Notes: a model not told the origin generated them from the sequence alone. A stretch of DNA of 10,362 bases from Bdellovibrio sp. (GCA_019104905.1 JAHRXB010000008.1:1-10362), one strand, 5' to 3'; numbered from the stretch's first letter, positions 1 through 7,099 are shown. Program-made: numbers and translations.

Positions 1-7
1 TTTATTG

Positions 8-43
8 AACTCAGATTTTCTAAAGGGAATCTGAGTTTTTTAT
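8..43 (+). terminator. Rho-independent terminator of an upstream gene
   Basis: A perfect 10-bp inverted repeat (AACTCAGATT at 8-17, AATCTGAGTT at 28-37) encloses a 10-nt loop and runs into a T-rich tract at 36-43. This is the classic intrinsic terminator layout on the + strand. The gene it ends lies to the left of the window. Confidence 0.85.
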
Positions 44-116
44 TTGTGCTTCTCACAGTCTGTCTAGTGTAAGAAAACAAGTATCATGCGCTCCCTCGTG
101 GAGAGAAAATAAAAGC

Positions 117-317
117 ATGAAAATTTTTGTCGTCACTCTTCTTCTTGCTCTGGTTGCATTGGCATTTTGGGGATGTCCGACGAAGAAGTATATTCCTGAT
201 CCACTTCCTCCTCAGCCTCAAGTTCAAAGATTAGAAGACACTCCTGGTTATCTCGGACGAGAACCTTACGTCGGTCCACGCGTTCAATTTCATCGAATGC
301 TAGCAAACAATAACTAG
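117..317 (+). CDS. Small proline-rich probable lipoprotein, function unknown
   Basis: The 66-residue product starts with Met-Lys, then a hydrophobic run (residues 3-19) ending in Gly-Cys at 19-20, as in a lipoprotein signal peptide. The lipobox is imperfect: Phe and Trp stand at -3 and -2, and only Gly at -1 is canonical. After Cys20 the mature part is about 47 residues, begins with a proline-rich stretch (Pro at 21, 27, 29, 31, 32, 34) and has no domain I recognise. The ATG at 117 is preceded by GGAGAG at 100-105, about 11 nt upstream, which supports the start. It lies between a terminator at 8-43 and the next gene at 566, so it is probably a single-gene unit. If lipidated it would sit in the inner or outer membrane facing the periplasm. 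The existence of the gene is likely; lipidation is an inference. Confidence 0.6.
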   Translation: MKIFVVTLLLALVALAFWGCPTKKYIPDPLPPQPQVQRLEDTPGYLGREPYVGPRVQFHRMLANNN

Positions 318-440
318 TAGAAAAGGTCTAGAACTATGGGGCTTTTGCGTACGTCAACAAAACAACTTGTGATTTTCTTTTATTAAATTTGCGTGAACGA
401 CTGGTCCTGGTTCTGAAAAAAATTTGCACTCCGAAGTGTT

Positions 441-512
441 TGTCAATCACCATGAACTCCTCAAAGTGAAGTTTGACATCTTTGAAAGTGAGGATTTCCT
501 CAGGGAAATTCT
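441..512 (+). other. Structured leader or operator region before the Cys-rich protein gene
   Basis: The 248-nt gap from 318 to 565 has no gene I can support. Its 3' half holds two inverted repeats. The first pairs 441-450 with 466-469 plus 473-478, leaving a 3-nt bulge at 470-472 and a 15-nt loop. The second is a 9-bp stem with one G-T pair, 491-499 against 504-512, around a TCAG tetraloop. The first ends in TTGACA at 473-478, a perfect -35 hexamer, but no good -10 follows at 15-18 nt. These may be RNA leader folds or a regulator-binding site. No promoter could be assigned with confidence. Confidence 0.3.
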
Positions 513-565
513 TGCTCTGGATTTGTGTATTTAAACAAGTGTCATGGACACAAAGGAGTGTACGA

Positions 566-2443
566 ATGTTTACATGGAAGAAGGTGGTTCAAGCGGCCAC
601 GGTCTTGCTGTTGGGTGCGGCGATGGTTCGCTGTACGGGAGCTGGCGGTACCGATGCATTAAGCGGCGCTAGTGATTTAACAATTTCTGGAACCTTGGGA
701 TCAAGCTTTGTGTCCTCAGTTTCTGGTAAACCCTCAGACGACGTAAGAGTAAATGCAATCACTTTGGCGGATCTTGAGATCTATGCGATTGCGTTCACGA
801 CTCCGCCAGCGATTGGTCAGGCCAACGTAAATGCGGACGGCTCTTTCACGGTGTCATTGCCCGGAGCAAAAGGCTCTCAGGTGATGGCGGTTTTCCGTAA
901 CAAAACATCTTTGGTGTCAGTGGGAACTGTTAAGTTCCAAGATAACTCCAAAAAAGACATGGATGGAAACACTCAAAAAACCGAATCCATCACATTGTCT
1001 GACAGTGTGAATCTAGGTGCGATTGCGATCAACGCAGATGGCGAAGTGGTTGTGGATGTTGAGACTATTGCGGCTGCCGTAGACACAACACCTCCTTCTG
1101 TTTCGGCAGCGTTGGACATGGGTGGCAATTGGACTATCTCGGCTTTTGAAGGCACTTTGCCGACGGGCTACGTGAGCGCTTGTCCTGTGGGCACTCCAGA
1201 CAATCAATGTCACGGACCTAAAGAGAATGAAAACGTTTTCCTGATTGGTCTTAAAGGTGTGGAGTTGGATGCTCAAGGAAATGAAACCACGACACCTGTT
1301 TATGGTCTTTCTTTCTGGAAAGATTCAGCGACAGTTCATGCCTGTGGTGACGTGATTGGTTTCACAGATGCTGATTCAAGAACCAATGCGAAAATTGCTC
1401 TGACTATGCCAGTGAACTACATGGATGGTTCAACGCAAAGAAGTGTTGGCTTTGGTGATTCATTTACCTTCACAACGCCAACGGGATTCGGTGGGGACAC
1501 TTGTGGAACTAATGTGGTTGGATCTTGTAATCTGGCGTGGATGAAAACGGATGCAAAAGCGAAACATGATATGTGGAGCTGTGACCGTATTTCGGTAGAT
1601 GGCAAGACGGCGTCTGTTTGTAAAATGGTTAAGGCTTCCAGCCCGGATGTGTATTCTGCGCATATCGAGGGTGGTGGCTGCGTTGATGCCAACAATAAGC
1701 CTGTGATGATTAGCAACTGGGGGGCTTTAACTCCGACGAATCAACCATGTACAGAAAATACGACGGGTGTGCCTGCCGGATTTAAATCATGGACTTGTTC
1801 ATATACTATGAACTCAGCCCCGATTTCATGTACAAACACTCATGGAAATTTCAGTGGATTTGATGGCTCCGCCTTGTCGGGAGCTCTTACAAATCAAGAT
1901 ATGACTGGATACGGTCCTGAAGGCAGTGTTGTGGCAAATACAACATACTGTAAAGATATCGTGAACAACATGACTCGCTATCGTTGTTATGCCGAAAGCT
2001 ACTGGGATTCAAAAGTTGAAGAAGCGGGATGCTTTAAGCGCTACCATTTCAACTGGGGTGCGACAAGTATCGCGAACTTTGTTGTGGCAGAAGGCCGTAA
2101 CAAGCCAGACGGAAACCATATGACTGAAAGAGTGACATACTCTCCAGATGGTGCTAGCGGTGTTGTCAGTGGTAAAGAGACTGAGCGCGTGTCTGTAAAA
2201 GGTGCTGAGAACTCTGAAACAATTTGTGAAACTGAAAGATCTCAAATCCTTAGCTTCAAGAAAGTTTCTGATGTTAAAGTTCTTGTCGATATGAAGACTA
2301 AGACACGTCTTGTGAACTCTTCAAATGCAACTTGCGCGGCGGCAGCTGCCAATACGGCCTGTGAATCAGGTGGTGGTGAAAACTGTGAAGTGTACTATCG
2401 TCTTAAAGACGGTGGTAATGCTCTTTTCTATCTTAACAAGTAA
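566..2443 (+). CDS. Cysteine-rich exported protein, function unknown
   Basis: The product is 625 residues. The start is the ATG at 566, because AGGAG at 554-558 sits 7 nt before it and the residues that follow form a signal peptide: Lys5-Lys6, then a hydrophobic core from 7 to 21. An in-frame TTG at 473 would add 31 residues with no ribosome site and no signal sequence, so it was set aside. The first cysteine, Cys23, follows Met-Val-Arg, a poor lipobox because Arg is at -1, so lipidation is uncertain. Residues about 35-180 look like beta-rich repeats of the carboxypeptidase-regulatory or transthyretin-like kind, with many Gly, Ser, Thr and Val. From Cys206 to Cys607 there are 18 cysteines, an even number that suggests disulfides in the periplasm or at the surface. 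No enzyme motif was recognised. A terminator hairpin follows 11 nt after the stop. Confidence 0.8.
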   Translation: MFTWKKVVQAATVLLLGAAMVRCTGAGGTDALSGASDLTISGTLGSSFVSSVSGKPSDDVRVNAITLADLEIYAIAFTTPPAIGQANVNADGSFTVSLPGAKGSQVMAVFRNKTSLVSVGTVKFQDNSKKDMDGNTQKTESITLSDSVNLGAIAINADGEVVVDVETIAAAVDTTPPSVSAALDMGGNWTISAFEGTLPTGYVSACPVGTPDNQCHGPKENENVFLIGLKGVELDAQGNETTTPVYGLSFWKDSATVHACGDVIGFTDADSRTNAKIALTMPVNYMDGSTQRSVGFGDSFTFTTPTGFGGDTCGTNVVGSCNLAWMKTDAKAKHDMWSCDRISVDGKTASVCKMVKASSPDVYSAHIEGGGCVDANNKPVMISNWGALTPTNQPCTENTTGVPAGFKSWTCSYTMNSAPISCTNTHGNFSGFDGSALSGALTNQDMTGYGPEGSVVANTTYCKDIVNNMTRYRCYAESYWDSKVEEAGCFKRYHFNWGATSIANFVVAEGRNKPDGNHMTERVTYSPDGASGVVSGKETERVSVKGAENSETICETERSQILSFKKVSDVKVLVDMKTKTRLVNSSNATCAAAAANTACESGGGENCEVYYRLKDGGNALFYLNK

Positions 2444-2453
2444 ACATAAATCT

Positions 2454-2482
2454 AAAGAGGGCTCTCAAAGAGAGTCCTCTTT
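2454..2482 (+). terminator. Terminator-like hairpin after the Cys-rich protein gene
   Basis: A 13-bp stem with a single G-T pair (2454-2466 against 2470-2482) encloses an AAA loop. The left arm starts AAAGAGG and the right arm ends CCTCTTT. The T tract is only the last three bases of the stem, so termination may be partial. The hairpin ends 12 nt before the next start codon and would therefore also lie in the leader of any read-through transcript. Confidence 0.7.
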
Positions 2483-2494
2483 GTCTGTGACGAT

Positions 2495-2812
2495 ATGAAA
2501 TCGATGAAATCAATTGCGACATTATTTTTTTCTTTGTCTCTTTCGTGTGCCTCTTTTGCCAAAGAAACACCAAAGCCGTCTTCAATTCAGCACATGCAAA
2601 TGTTGCATCTTCAGCAACAGCAGCAGCAAAAGAGCTACGATTCCATCGTTGGAAAGCATCAAAAGCTTGAGGCGCTCGAGGCTCGGTTGGAGCGAGTGAA
2701 TCAAAAGCTGGGGCAATCTTCTATCCAAAATTCAATGTCTCGAGTGGGCACTATGAAAGAAAAGGCCCAACTTGAAAAGCAGATTGAAACCCTCAGGAAA
2801 GAAATTAAATAG
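2495..2812 (+). CDS. Small exported coiled-coil protein with a glutamine run, function unknown
   Basis: The product is 105 residues. Residues 1-22 form a secretion signal: Lys2 and Lys5, a hydrophobic core at 7-17, and a signal peptidase I site after Ser-Phe-Ala at 20-22. Cys18 lies inside the signal but lacks a good lipobox. The mature part of about 83 residues has six consecutive Gln at 40-45, then a charged Glu/Lys/Leu-rich stretch from about 50 to 105 with a coiled-coil pattern. It is probably periplasmic and may self-associate. No family was recognised. The start is weakly supported: no clear ribosome site precedes 2495, and a second in-frame ATG lies at 2504. It may depend on read-through past the hairpin at 2454-2482 or on an unseen promoter inside the upstream gene. 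The signal peptide argues that it is a real gene. Confidence 0.65.
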   Translation: MKSMKSIATLFFSLSLSCASFAKETPKPSSIQHMQMLHLQQQQQQKSYDSIVGKHQKLEALEARLERVNQKLGQSSIQNSMSRVGTMKEKAQLEKQIETLRKEIK

Positions 2813-2834
2813 AAAGTACGCCGTACCTTTTTGA
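2813..2834. terminator. Short palindrome, probable bidirectional terminator between convergent genes
   Basis: AAAGTAC at 2813-2819 pairs with GTAC-C-TTT at 2823-2830, with one bulged C and a GCC loop. On the + strand it is followed by Ts up to 2832. On the - strand the same palindrome runs into the T-rich complement of 2797-2812. It starts right after the stop of the coiled-coil gene and could end both that gene and menG. The stem is short, so strength is uncertain. Confidence 0.45.
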
Positions 2835-2892
2835 ATTACGCCACGCTAGCTGCAAATGATGCAGCTGCACTACCAAAAGTAAGGCCGTACCT
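2813..2892. repeat. Direct repeat pair flanking a hairpin
   Basis: AAAGTACGCCGTACCT at 2813-2828 recurs at 2876-2892 as a 17-nt copy differing by one substitution and one inserted base. Between them lies a perfect 7-bp inverted repeat, AGCTGCA at 2848-2854 and TGCAGCT at 2860-2866, with a 5-nt loop. The right copy runs into the menG stop codon. The arrangement could be a dispersed intergenic repeat, a duplicated terminator or a regulator site. Confidence 0.5.
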
Positions 2893-3604
2893 AGGCGACG
2901 GTGCCCTTGTAGATGTATGCAATCCCGCCGGTTAGGGGGGTGTATTCGCAGTGCGAATACGCGCCACTGTCTTTCATGAGGCCCAAAAACTCTTCGCGGC
3001 AAGGGAAAGCGGCAGAGGATTTTTGAAGGTACTCGTAGGCTTCTTTTTGACCTGTAACCAGTCCACCGATCTTAGGCAGAATATTTTGAGAGTAGAAGTT
3101 GTAAAGCGCCCCAAAGACGGGGATGTTGACTTGACCGAACTCAAGCACCATCACAGTCCCGCCGGGCTTAGTCACTCGAGCCATTTCTTTCAACGCCTTC
3201 ACGGGATCACCCACGTTGCGGATGCCAAAAGAAATACTGCAAATATCAAAGCTGTTGTCAGCATACTGAAGTTGCGTCACGTCGGCTTGTTCGAACTTGA
3301 TTTCTAAACCACGTTCTTGCGCCTTGCCTGGAGCGGGAATCAACATCTCGGCGCAAAAATCCGTTCCGATCACTTCACCAGAAGAACCCACGGTTTTTTT
3401 AAATTCAATCGCCAGATCGCCAGTGCCGGTTGCGCAATCCAAGACTTTGTGGCCAGGTTTGGCGCCACTGTATTTAACTAATTTTTTTCTCCATAAGTGG
3501 TGGATGCCCATCGACAAGACGTTATTTCCCTTGTCGTAGTTTGCAGCCACTTTTGAAAACATCGAGCGGATGATCTCAGGATTGGGAGAATGTTTAGTTT
3601 GCAT
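2891..3604 (-). CDS. menG: Demethylmenaquinone methyltransferase (UbiE/MenG family)
   Basis: This enzyme methylates demethylmenaquinone with S-adenosylmethionine, the last step of menaquinone synthesis, and acts on a membrane-embedded quinone. The product is 237 residues from the ATG at 3604, usual for the family. An in-frame TTG at 3655 would add 17 residues inside aroF, so the ATG was preferred; AAGGCGG and GGAAG lie just upstream of it. Seen in sequence: the family signature around Tyr23-Asp24, Asn27, Ser31, His35 and Trp38 (Gly replaces the usual Met at 26); the SAM-binding loop LDCATGTGDLA at 55-65; and the second signature RVTKPGG followed by VLEFG. The C-terminus matches the family pattern ending GGIAYIYKG. 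The gene overlaps the 3' end of aroF by 11 nt, so translation is probably coupled. In species that make ubiquinone the same family does that step too; the men genes alongside favour menaquinone. Confidence 0.9.
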   Translation of the reverse strand: MQTKHSPNPEIIRSMFSKVAANYDKGNNVLSMGIHHLWRKKLVKYSGAKPGHKVLDCATGTGDLAIEFKKTVGSSGEVIGTDFCAEMLIPAPGKAQERGLEIKFEQADVTQLQYADNSFDICSISFGIRNVGDPVKALKEMARVTKPGGTVMVLEFGQVNIPVFGALYNFYSQNILPKIGGLVTGQKEAYEYLQKSSAAFPCREEFLGLMKDSGAYSHCEYTPLTGGIAYIYKGTVA

Positions 3605-4427
3605 GAACTTCCGCCTTATGAAGAGGTCTGTCGATGGCTGTGAGAATTTTATCAAGCTTGCTCATCATGGTTTCAAAATCACCCAAAGTCAGAGCCTGCA
3701 TTCCATCAGACAAAGCTTCCGCCGGGCGAGGATGAACTTCAACGATAATACCGTCAGCGCCCACTGCGGCTGCCGCGTAAGCCAAGTCCGGAACAAGAGC
3801 GCGAATGCCCACTGCATGAGAAGGATCGACGATCACAGGAAGATGAGTGTTTCTTTTTGCAAAAGCCACGGCATTCAAATCCAGGGTGTTGCGCGTGGCA
3901 GTTTCAAAAGTACGAATACCGCGTTCACAAAGAATTACATTGGGATTTCCGCCGCTGGTGACATACTCGGCGGCTTTCACCCATTCTTCGATCAAGGCGG
4001 CAAAACCGCGCTTTAGCATGACAGGCTTTTTCTGCATGCCCAGTTCTTTCAGCAAAGCGTAGTTGTGCATATTGCGAGAGCCAACCTGGAAACACTCCAC
4101 CAAATCATAGATCTCTTCGATTTGACGAGGGTCTGTCACTTCAGAGACCAAGCTCATGTTGGTTTCTTTGCAAACAGCCTTGATAAAATCAAAGGACGAC
4201 GACCCTAAGCCTTGGAAGGCCTTGGAAGACGTGCGCATTTTCCAAATGCCGCCGCGAAGAATATGTGCGCCAGAGGCCTTTACACCTTTTGCGGTCTCCA
4301 TGAACTGCTCGTAACTTTCGATCGAGCAAGGTCCGGCGAACACAGTGAACTGAGGGCCTCCAATATCAAACCCACCGACATTGACGATTTGGGTTGAGGG
4401 AGTTGTTTGCATAGTTTGCATTTCCAT
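3594..4427 (-). CDS. aroF: 3-deoxy-7-phosphoheptulonate (DAHP) synthase, type I beta, without regulatory domain
   Basis: It condenses phosphoenolpyruvate and erythrose 4-phosphate to DAHP, the first step to chorismate, in the cytosol. The product is 277 residues. Key residues seen: AGPCSIES with metal ligand Cys34, RGG at 58-60, Lys63 and Arg65-Thr66, FQGLG at 71-75, LKRG at 138-141, CERG at 167-170, DPSH with His204, EVHP with Glu230, and Asp241. The spacing Cys-170-His-26-Glu-11-Asp equals that of the Thermotoga enzyme as I remember it. There is no N-terminal ACT-like domain and no chorismate mutase domain, so feedback control by those domains is not expected. The loop reads RGGIWKMRTS where most relatives have A-F-K-P-R-T. 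ATGs at residues 3 and 6 are alternative starts; the first has a weak AAGAAG upstream. It leads a two-gene unit with menG, divergent from menFDH, and supplies chorismate. Confidence 0.9.
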   Translation of the reverse strand: MEMQTMQTTPSTQIVNVGGFDIGGPQFTVFAGPCSIESYEQFMETAKGVKASGAHILRGGIWKMRTSSKAFQGLGSSSFDFIKAVCKETNMSLVSEVTDPRQIEEIYDLVECFQVGSRNMHNYALLKELGMQKKPVMLKRGFAALIEEWVKAAEYVTSGGNPNVILCERGIRTFETATRNTLDLNAVAFAKRNTHLPVIVDPSHAVGIRALVPDLAYAAAAVGADGIIVEVHPRPAEALSDGMQALTLGDFETMMSKLDKILTAIDRPLHKAEVHAN

Positions 4428-4430
4428 AAT
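4403..4430 (+). promoter_or_regulatory. Candidate promoter for menFDH
   Basis: TTGTTT at 4403-4408 and CATAAT at 4425-4430 are 16 nt apart. The -10 matches the sigma-70 consensus at five of six bases and the -35 at three of six. Transcription would start near 4437. Both elements lie inside the 5' end of aroF, on the opposite strand. Read by eye only. Confidence 0.35.
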
Positions 4431-4442
4431 ACGACTTCTTTA

Positions 4443-5531
4443 GTGGAACGGCAGAATAGCATAACGCTCTCAGGCATTACAAACTTTTTGGAGGCAGGGG
4501 CCCTCTTGCGACATAGGGATCAATGGATTCTTATTGAGGGGCCTTTTAAGCCATCTGAAGCCTTGGATTGTGACGAAATTACAGTCTTTTTCCCCGATTT
4601 CTACGATTTGAAGTCCTCTGTCCCCTTGAAAGGGACCCGAACCTACCGTCTTTCCCCAGAGGAGCTGCGTAAGAATTGTGAGGCTTACTTAGCTCAAAAG
4701 CCCCCTTCTAAGGGGCCCTTAATGGGAGCCTCCTGGGTGGAGCCTCAGAAGGAGCACTTTCGTCAGGCTCTGGAGGGTATTCGATCCCGTATCCAAAAAA
4801 ATGAAATTCAGAAAGCTGTGCCGGCCATTTTTGCGCGCTCGTCGCAGACCGTGACGGCAGTTGAACGAGCGCAGATGTTGCTCACACTTTTGGAAGCTCC
4901 GCAGACCCTTTACGTTTATGGTTTTTGGCAAAAGGGAGAGGGTGTACTGGGGGCGACTCCGGAGGTCCTCTTTGAATACTCCCAGGGTGTGATAAAAACC
5001 ATGGCTTTGGCGGGAACATGCCCCAAAGCGGAAGCTCTTCAAAGAGAGTCTTTGCTCGAGGATGAAAAGGAAATGCAAGAGCACCTTTTTGTCTTAGAAG
5101 ATTTAAAAAATACACTGAAGTCTTGGGGCGATGTGAAAACCGCAGGGCCGGGGATTTTAGAATTGCCGATGCTTTATCATTTAAAAACCGAGATCGAGGT
5201 TTATTGCACTCAGAAACCTCCTTTTCTTTCGTTGATTGAACAGCTCCACCCAACGCCAGCGTTGGGGGTGGCCCCTCGTTCGCAAGGTTATAAGTGGATG
5301 GCCGAGTTCCCGGGGCAAGAGGGACGTCGGGGGTTTGGAGCTCCATTTGCCTTTTTGGGTCCTGAGGAGGCTCTGTGCCTTGTCGCCATTCGAAATTTGC
5401 AGTGGAATAGGTCCGTCTCGATGATCGGCTCTGGGTGTGGCATTGTTGCCGCCAGTGAGTTCGAGCGCGAGTGGAGAGAGCTTTATCAAAAACGCCTGTC
5501 TGTGAGAAAGATTTTGGGGCTTGAAGTATGA
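4443..5531 (+). CDS. menF: Isochorismate synthase (chorismate-utilising enzyme), menaquinone pathway
   Basis: It converts chorismate to isochorismate, the committed step towards menaquinone, with Mg2+. From the GTG at 4443 the product is 362 residues. Motifs in order: IQKAVPA with the catalytic Lys (codon 4812-4814) that marks isochorismate-type enzymes, where anthranilate synthases have Gln; GATPEVLF; ALAGT; HLKTEIEV; LHPTPALGVAPR; GRRGFGAPF; VAIRNLQW; and GSGCGIV followed by SEFEREWRE, the metal-binding end. Downstream menD and menH support MenF over TrpE or PabB. The start is unresolved, as there is no in-frame ATG. Options are TTG 4407 or 4416 (overlapping aroF), GTG 4443, TTG 4488, or TTG 4506 with GGAGG at 4490-4494. 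The FLEAGALLR stretch (residues 15-23 from 4443) looks like the fold's first strand, so 4506 may be too late. Its stop overlaps the menD start by 4 nt (ATGA). Confidence 0.88.
   Translation: MERQNSITLSGITNFLEAGALLRHRDQWILIEGPFKPSEALDCDEITVFFPDFYDLKSSVPLKGTRTYRLSPEELRKNCEAYLAQKPPSKGPLMGASWVEPQKEHFRQALEGIRSRIQKNEIQKAVPAIFARSSQTVTAVERAQMLLTLLEAPQTLYVYGFWQKGEGVLGATPEVLFEYSQGVIKTMALAGTCPKAEALQRESLLEDEKEMQEHLFVLEDLKNTLKSWGDVKTAGPGILELPMLYHLKTEIEVYCTQKPPFLSLIEQLHPTPALGVAPRSQGYKWMAEFPGQEGRRGFGAPFAFLGPEEALCLVAIRNLQWNRSVSMIGSGCGIVAASEFEREWRELYQKRLSVRKILGLEV
4453..4482 (-). promoter_or_regulatory. Candidate extended -10 promoter for aroF-menG
   Basis: On the - strand, TTGTAA (complement of 4477-4482) is followed after 18 nt by TATTCT (complement of 4453-4458), preceded by TGC as in an extended -10 element. 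Transcription would start near 4446, about 19 nt before the aroF ATG. The whole element lies inside the 5' end of menF if that gene starts at 4443. Read by eye only. Confidence 0.4.
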
Positions 5532-7099
5532 CAAACATGGAATTAGCAGCGAAGGTCATTCAAGAGTTGATTCACACGGGGGTCCGAGAATTCGTCCTCT
5601 GTGCGGGAGCTCGCAACAGTCCTCTGGTACATATTCTCGACGAAAATAAAAATCTGAAAGTGTATTCGTTCTTTGAAGAGCGTTCTGCGGCGTTCTTTGC
5701 GTTAGGCCGCATCGCCAGCACTCGTCGTCCGGTTGCGATTATCACCACGTCAGGGACCGCCGTGGCAGAACTTCTTCCCGCCGCCGTGGAGGGAACCTAC
5801 TCTTCGTTGCCTTTGATCATGGTCACAGCGGATCGCCCGAAACACTATCGCGGGACGGGGGCACCGCAGACGATCGAACAGGTTGGTATTTTTTCTTACT
5901 ACAACGAAGTGGCCTTGGACATTGATGCCGAGAACTCTCACATTTCTTTTAAATCTTTGTCGTGGAAAAAACCGGTGCATGTGAATATCTGTTTTGAAGA
6001 GCCTCTGATCGACGGGCCGATTCCTAAGATTGAATTCCCGACGGTCTCTGAGCGAACGAAGCTGCCGGGACAAATTCCTCTGGGAACTTTGAAAGAGATG
6101 GAAGATTTTTTGAACACCCATCAGCCTTTGGTGATTGTGGGCATTTTGCCCGAGAAAGCCTATGGAACGGTGTTAGAGTTTTTGAAACAATACAAAGCGC
6201 CGGTTTATTGTGAAGGTATTTCCAGTCTGCGTGGGCATCCCGATATTAAGGATATCGAGATTCGCTCTGGCGAGCAGATGATTCATCGAATTTTGAAATC
6301 GAAAGAGTGTGACTCCATTTTGCGTATTGGAGGAATTCCCACGGCGCGTGTGTGGAGAGATCTGGAAAGTAAGTACAAAGACATTCCCGTCTTTTCAGTC
6401 AGCTTTAATCACTTCACGGGCCTAAGCCGTCCTACGCAGCATTGTAATTCCTTGGACCTTTTAAGCCAGGTGGAGTTCTCTTATCCTCATCGTGAAAATG
6501 TGAAAGTGAACATTGAAGATGGAACGCGCGCTGAAACGATCCGCGCACTTTTGGAAAAGTATCCAGAGTCTGAGCAGGGATTGATTTACGCACTATCAAA
6601 AAAGATGCGCGGTGCTTCGGTTTATCTTGGGAACTCATTGCCCATTCGCGAGTGGGATTCCTGCTCGTCTCATGATGCCATGCCATTGCGAGTGGCGGCC
6701 AATCGGGGCGCGAATGGAATCGATGGACAGCTTTCAACATTCCTAGGATGGGCTCACCCTGAGACTGAGAATTGGTGTCTTGTTGGAGATTTAACCGCCC
6801 TGTACGATTTATCGTCACTTTGGGCGACTTCTCAATTGGAAGCCAAAAGATTCCGCATTGTGATTATTAACAATGGCGGAGGTCAGATTTTCTCTCGCAT
6901 GTTTAATAAAGAGATATTCATAAACAAACATCAGATTTCTTTCGAATCCTGGGCAAAGATGTGGAATTGGTCTTATCAGAAATGGCATAATATTCCTGTG
7001 ACCACAGATTTCGCCGATCAACAGATCATTGAGCTTTGTCCCGATGGGGAGCAAACCCAGGCATTCTGGAAGGAGTATGAATCTTTGTGGAAAGAGTGA
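5528..7099 (+). CDS. menD: SEPHCHC synthase, thiamine diphosphate enzyme of menaquinone synthesis
   Basis: MenD joins isochorismate to the succinyl semialdehyde-thiamine adduct made from 2-oxoglutarate, giving SEPHCHC, in the cytosol. The product is 523 residues, a little shorter than E. coli MenD (556). Seen: the N-terminal CAGARNSPL at 25-33 (usually PGSRSTPL); EERSAAFFALG with the cofactor-activating Glu51; TTSGTAVAEL at 73-82 and VTADRP, which form the pyrimidine-binding domain; GAPQTIEQVGIF; and in the C-terminal domain the cofactor-metal motif GDLTALYDL at 420-428 leading to NNGGGQIF at 448-455. The motifs are in the usual order, so the enzyme should be active. The ATG overlaps the menF stop (ATGA) and the 3' end overlaps menH by 13 nt, so the three genes look translationally coupled. 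No ribosome site is obvious before the ATG, as expected for coupling. Confidence 0.95.
   Translation: MTNMELAAKVIQELIHTGVREFVLCAGARNSPLVHILDENKNLKVYSFFEERSAAFFALGRIASTRRPVAIITTSGTAVAELLPAAVEGTYSSLPLIMVTADRPKHYRGTGAPQTIEQVGIFSYYNEVALDIDAENSHISFKSLSWKKPVHVNICFEEPLIDGPIPKIEFPTVSERTKLPGQIPLGTLKEMEDFLNTHQPLVIVGILPEKAYGTVLEFLKQYKAPVYCEGISSLRGHPDIKDIEIRSGEQMIHRILKSKECDSILRIGGIPTARVWRDLESKYKDIPVFSVSFNHFTGLSRPTQHCNSLDLLSQVEFSYPHRENVKVNIEDGTRAETIRALLEKYPESEQGLIYALSKKMRGASVYLGNSLPIREWDSCSSHDAMPLRVAANRGANGIDGQLSTFLGWAHPETENWCLVGDLTALYDLSSLWATSQLEAKRFRIVIINNGGGQIFSRMFNKEIFINKHQISFESWAKMWNWSYQKWHNIPVTTDFADQQIIELCPDGEQTQAFWKEYESLWKE

Noticed and set aside
473..478. TTGACA as a -35 promoter element
   Set aside because: No acceptable -10 hexamer follows at 15-18 nt; only weak AT-rich candidates occur further on.
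473..565. N-terminal extension of the Cys-rich protein from a TTG at 473
   Set aside because: The ATG at 566 has AGGAG 7 nt upstream and starts a signal peptide; the extension would bury it.
3605..3655. menG start at TTG 3655
   Set aside because: The extra 17 residues overlap aroF, and the ATG at 3604 has a ribosome site and gives the family length.
4882..5559. Long reading frames antisense to menF
   Set aside because: They are shadows of menF, with arginine/proline-rich composition, no start signals and no recognisable motifs.
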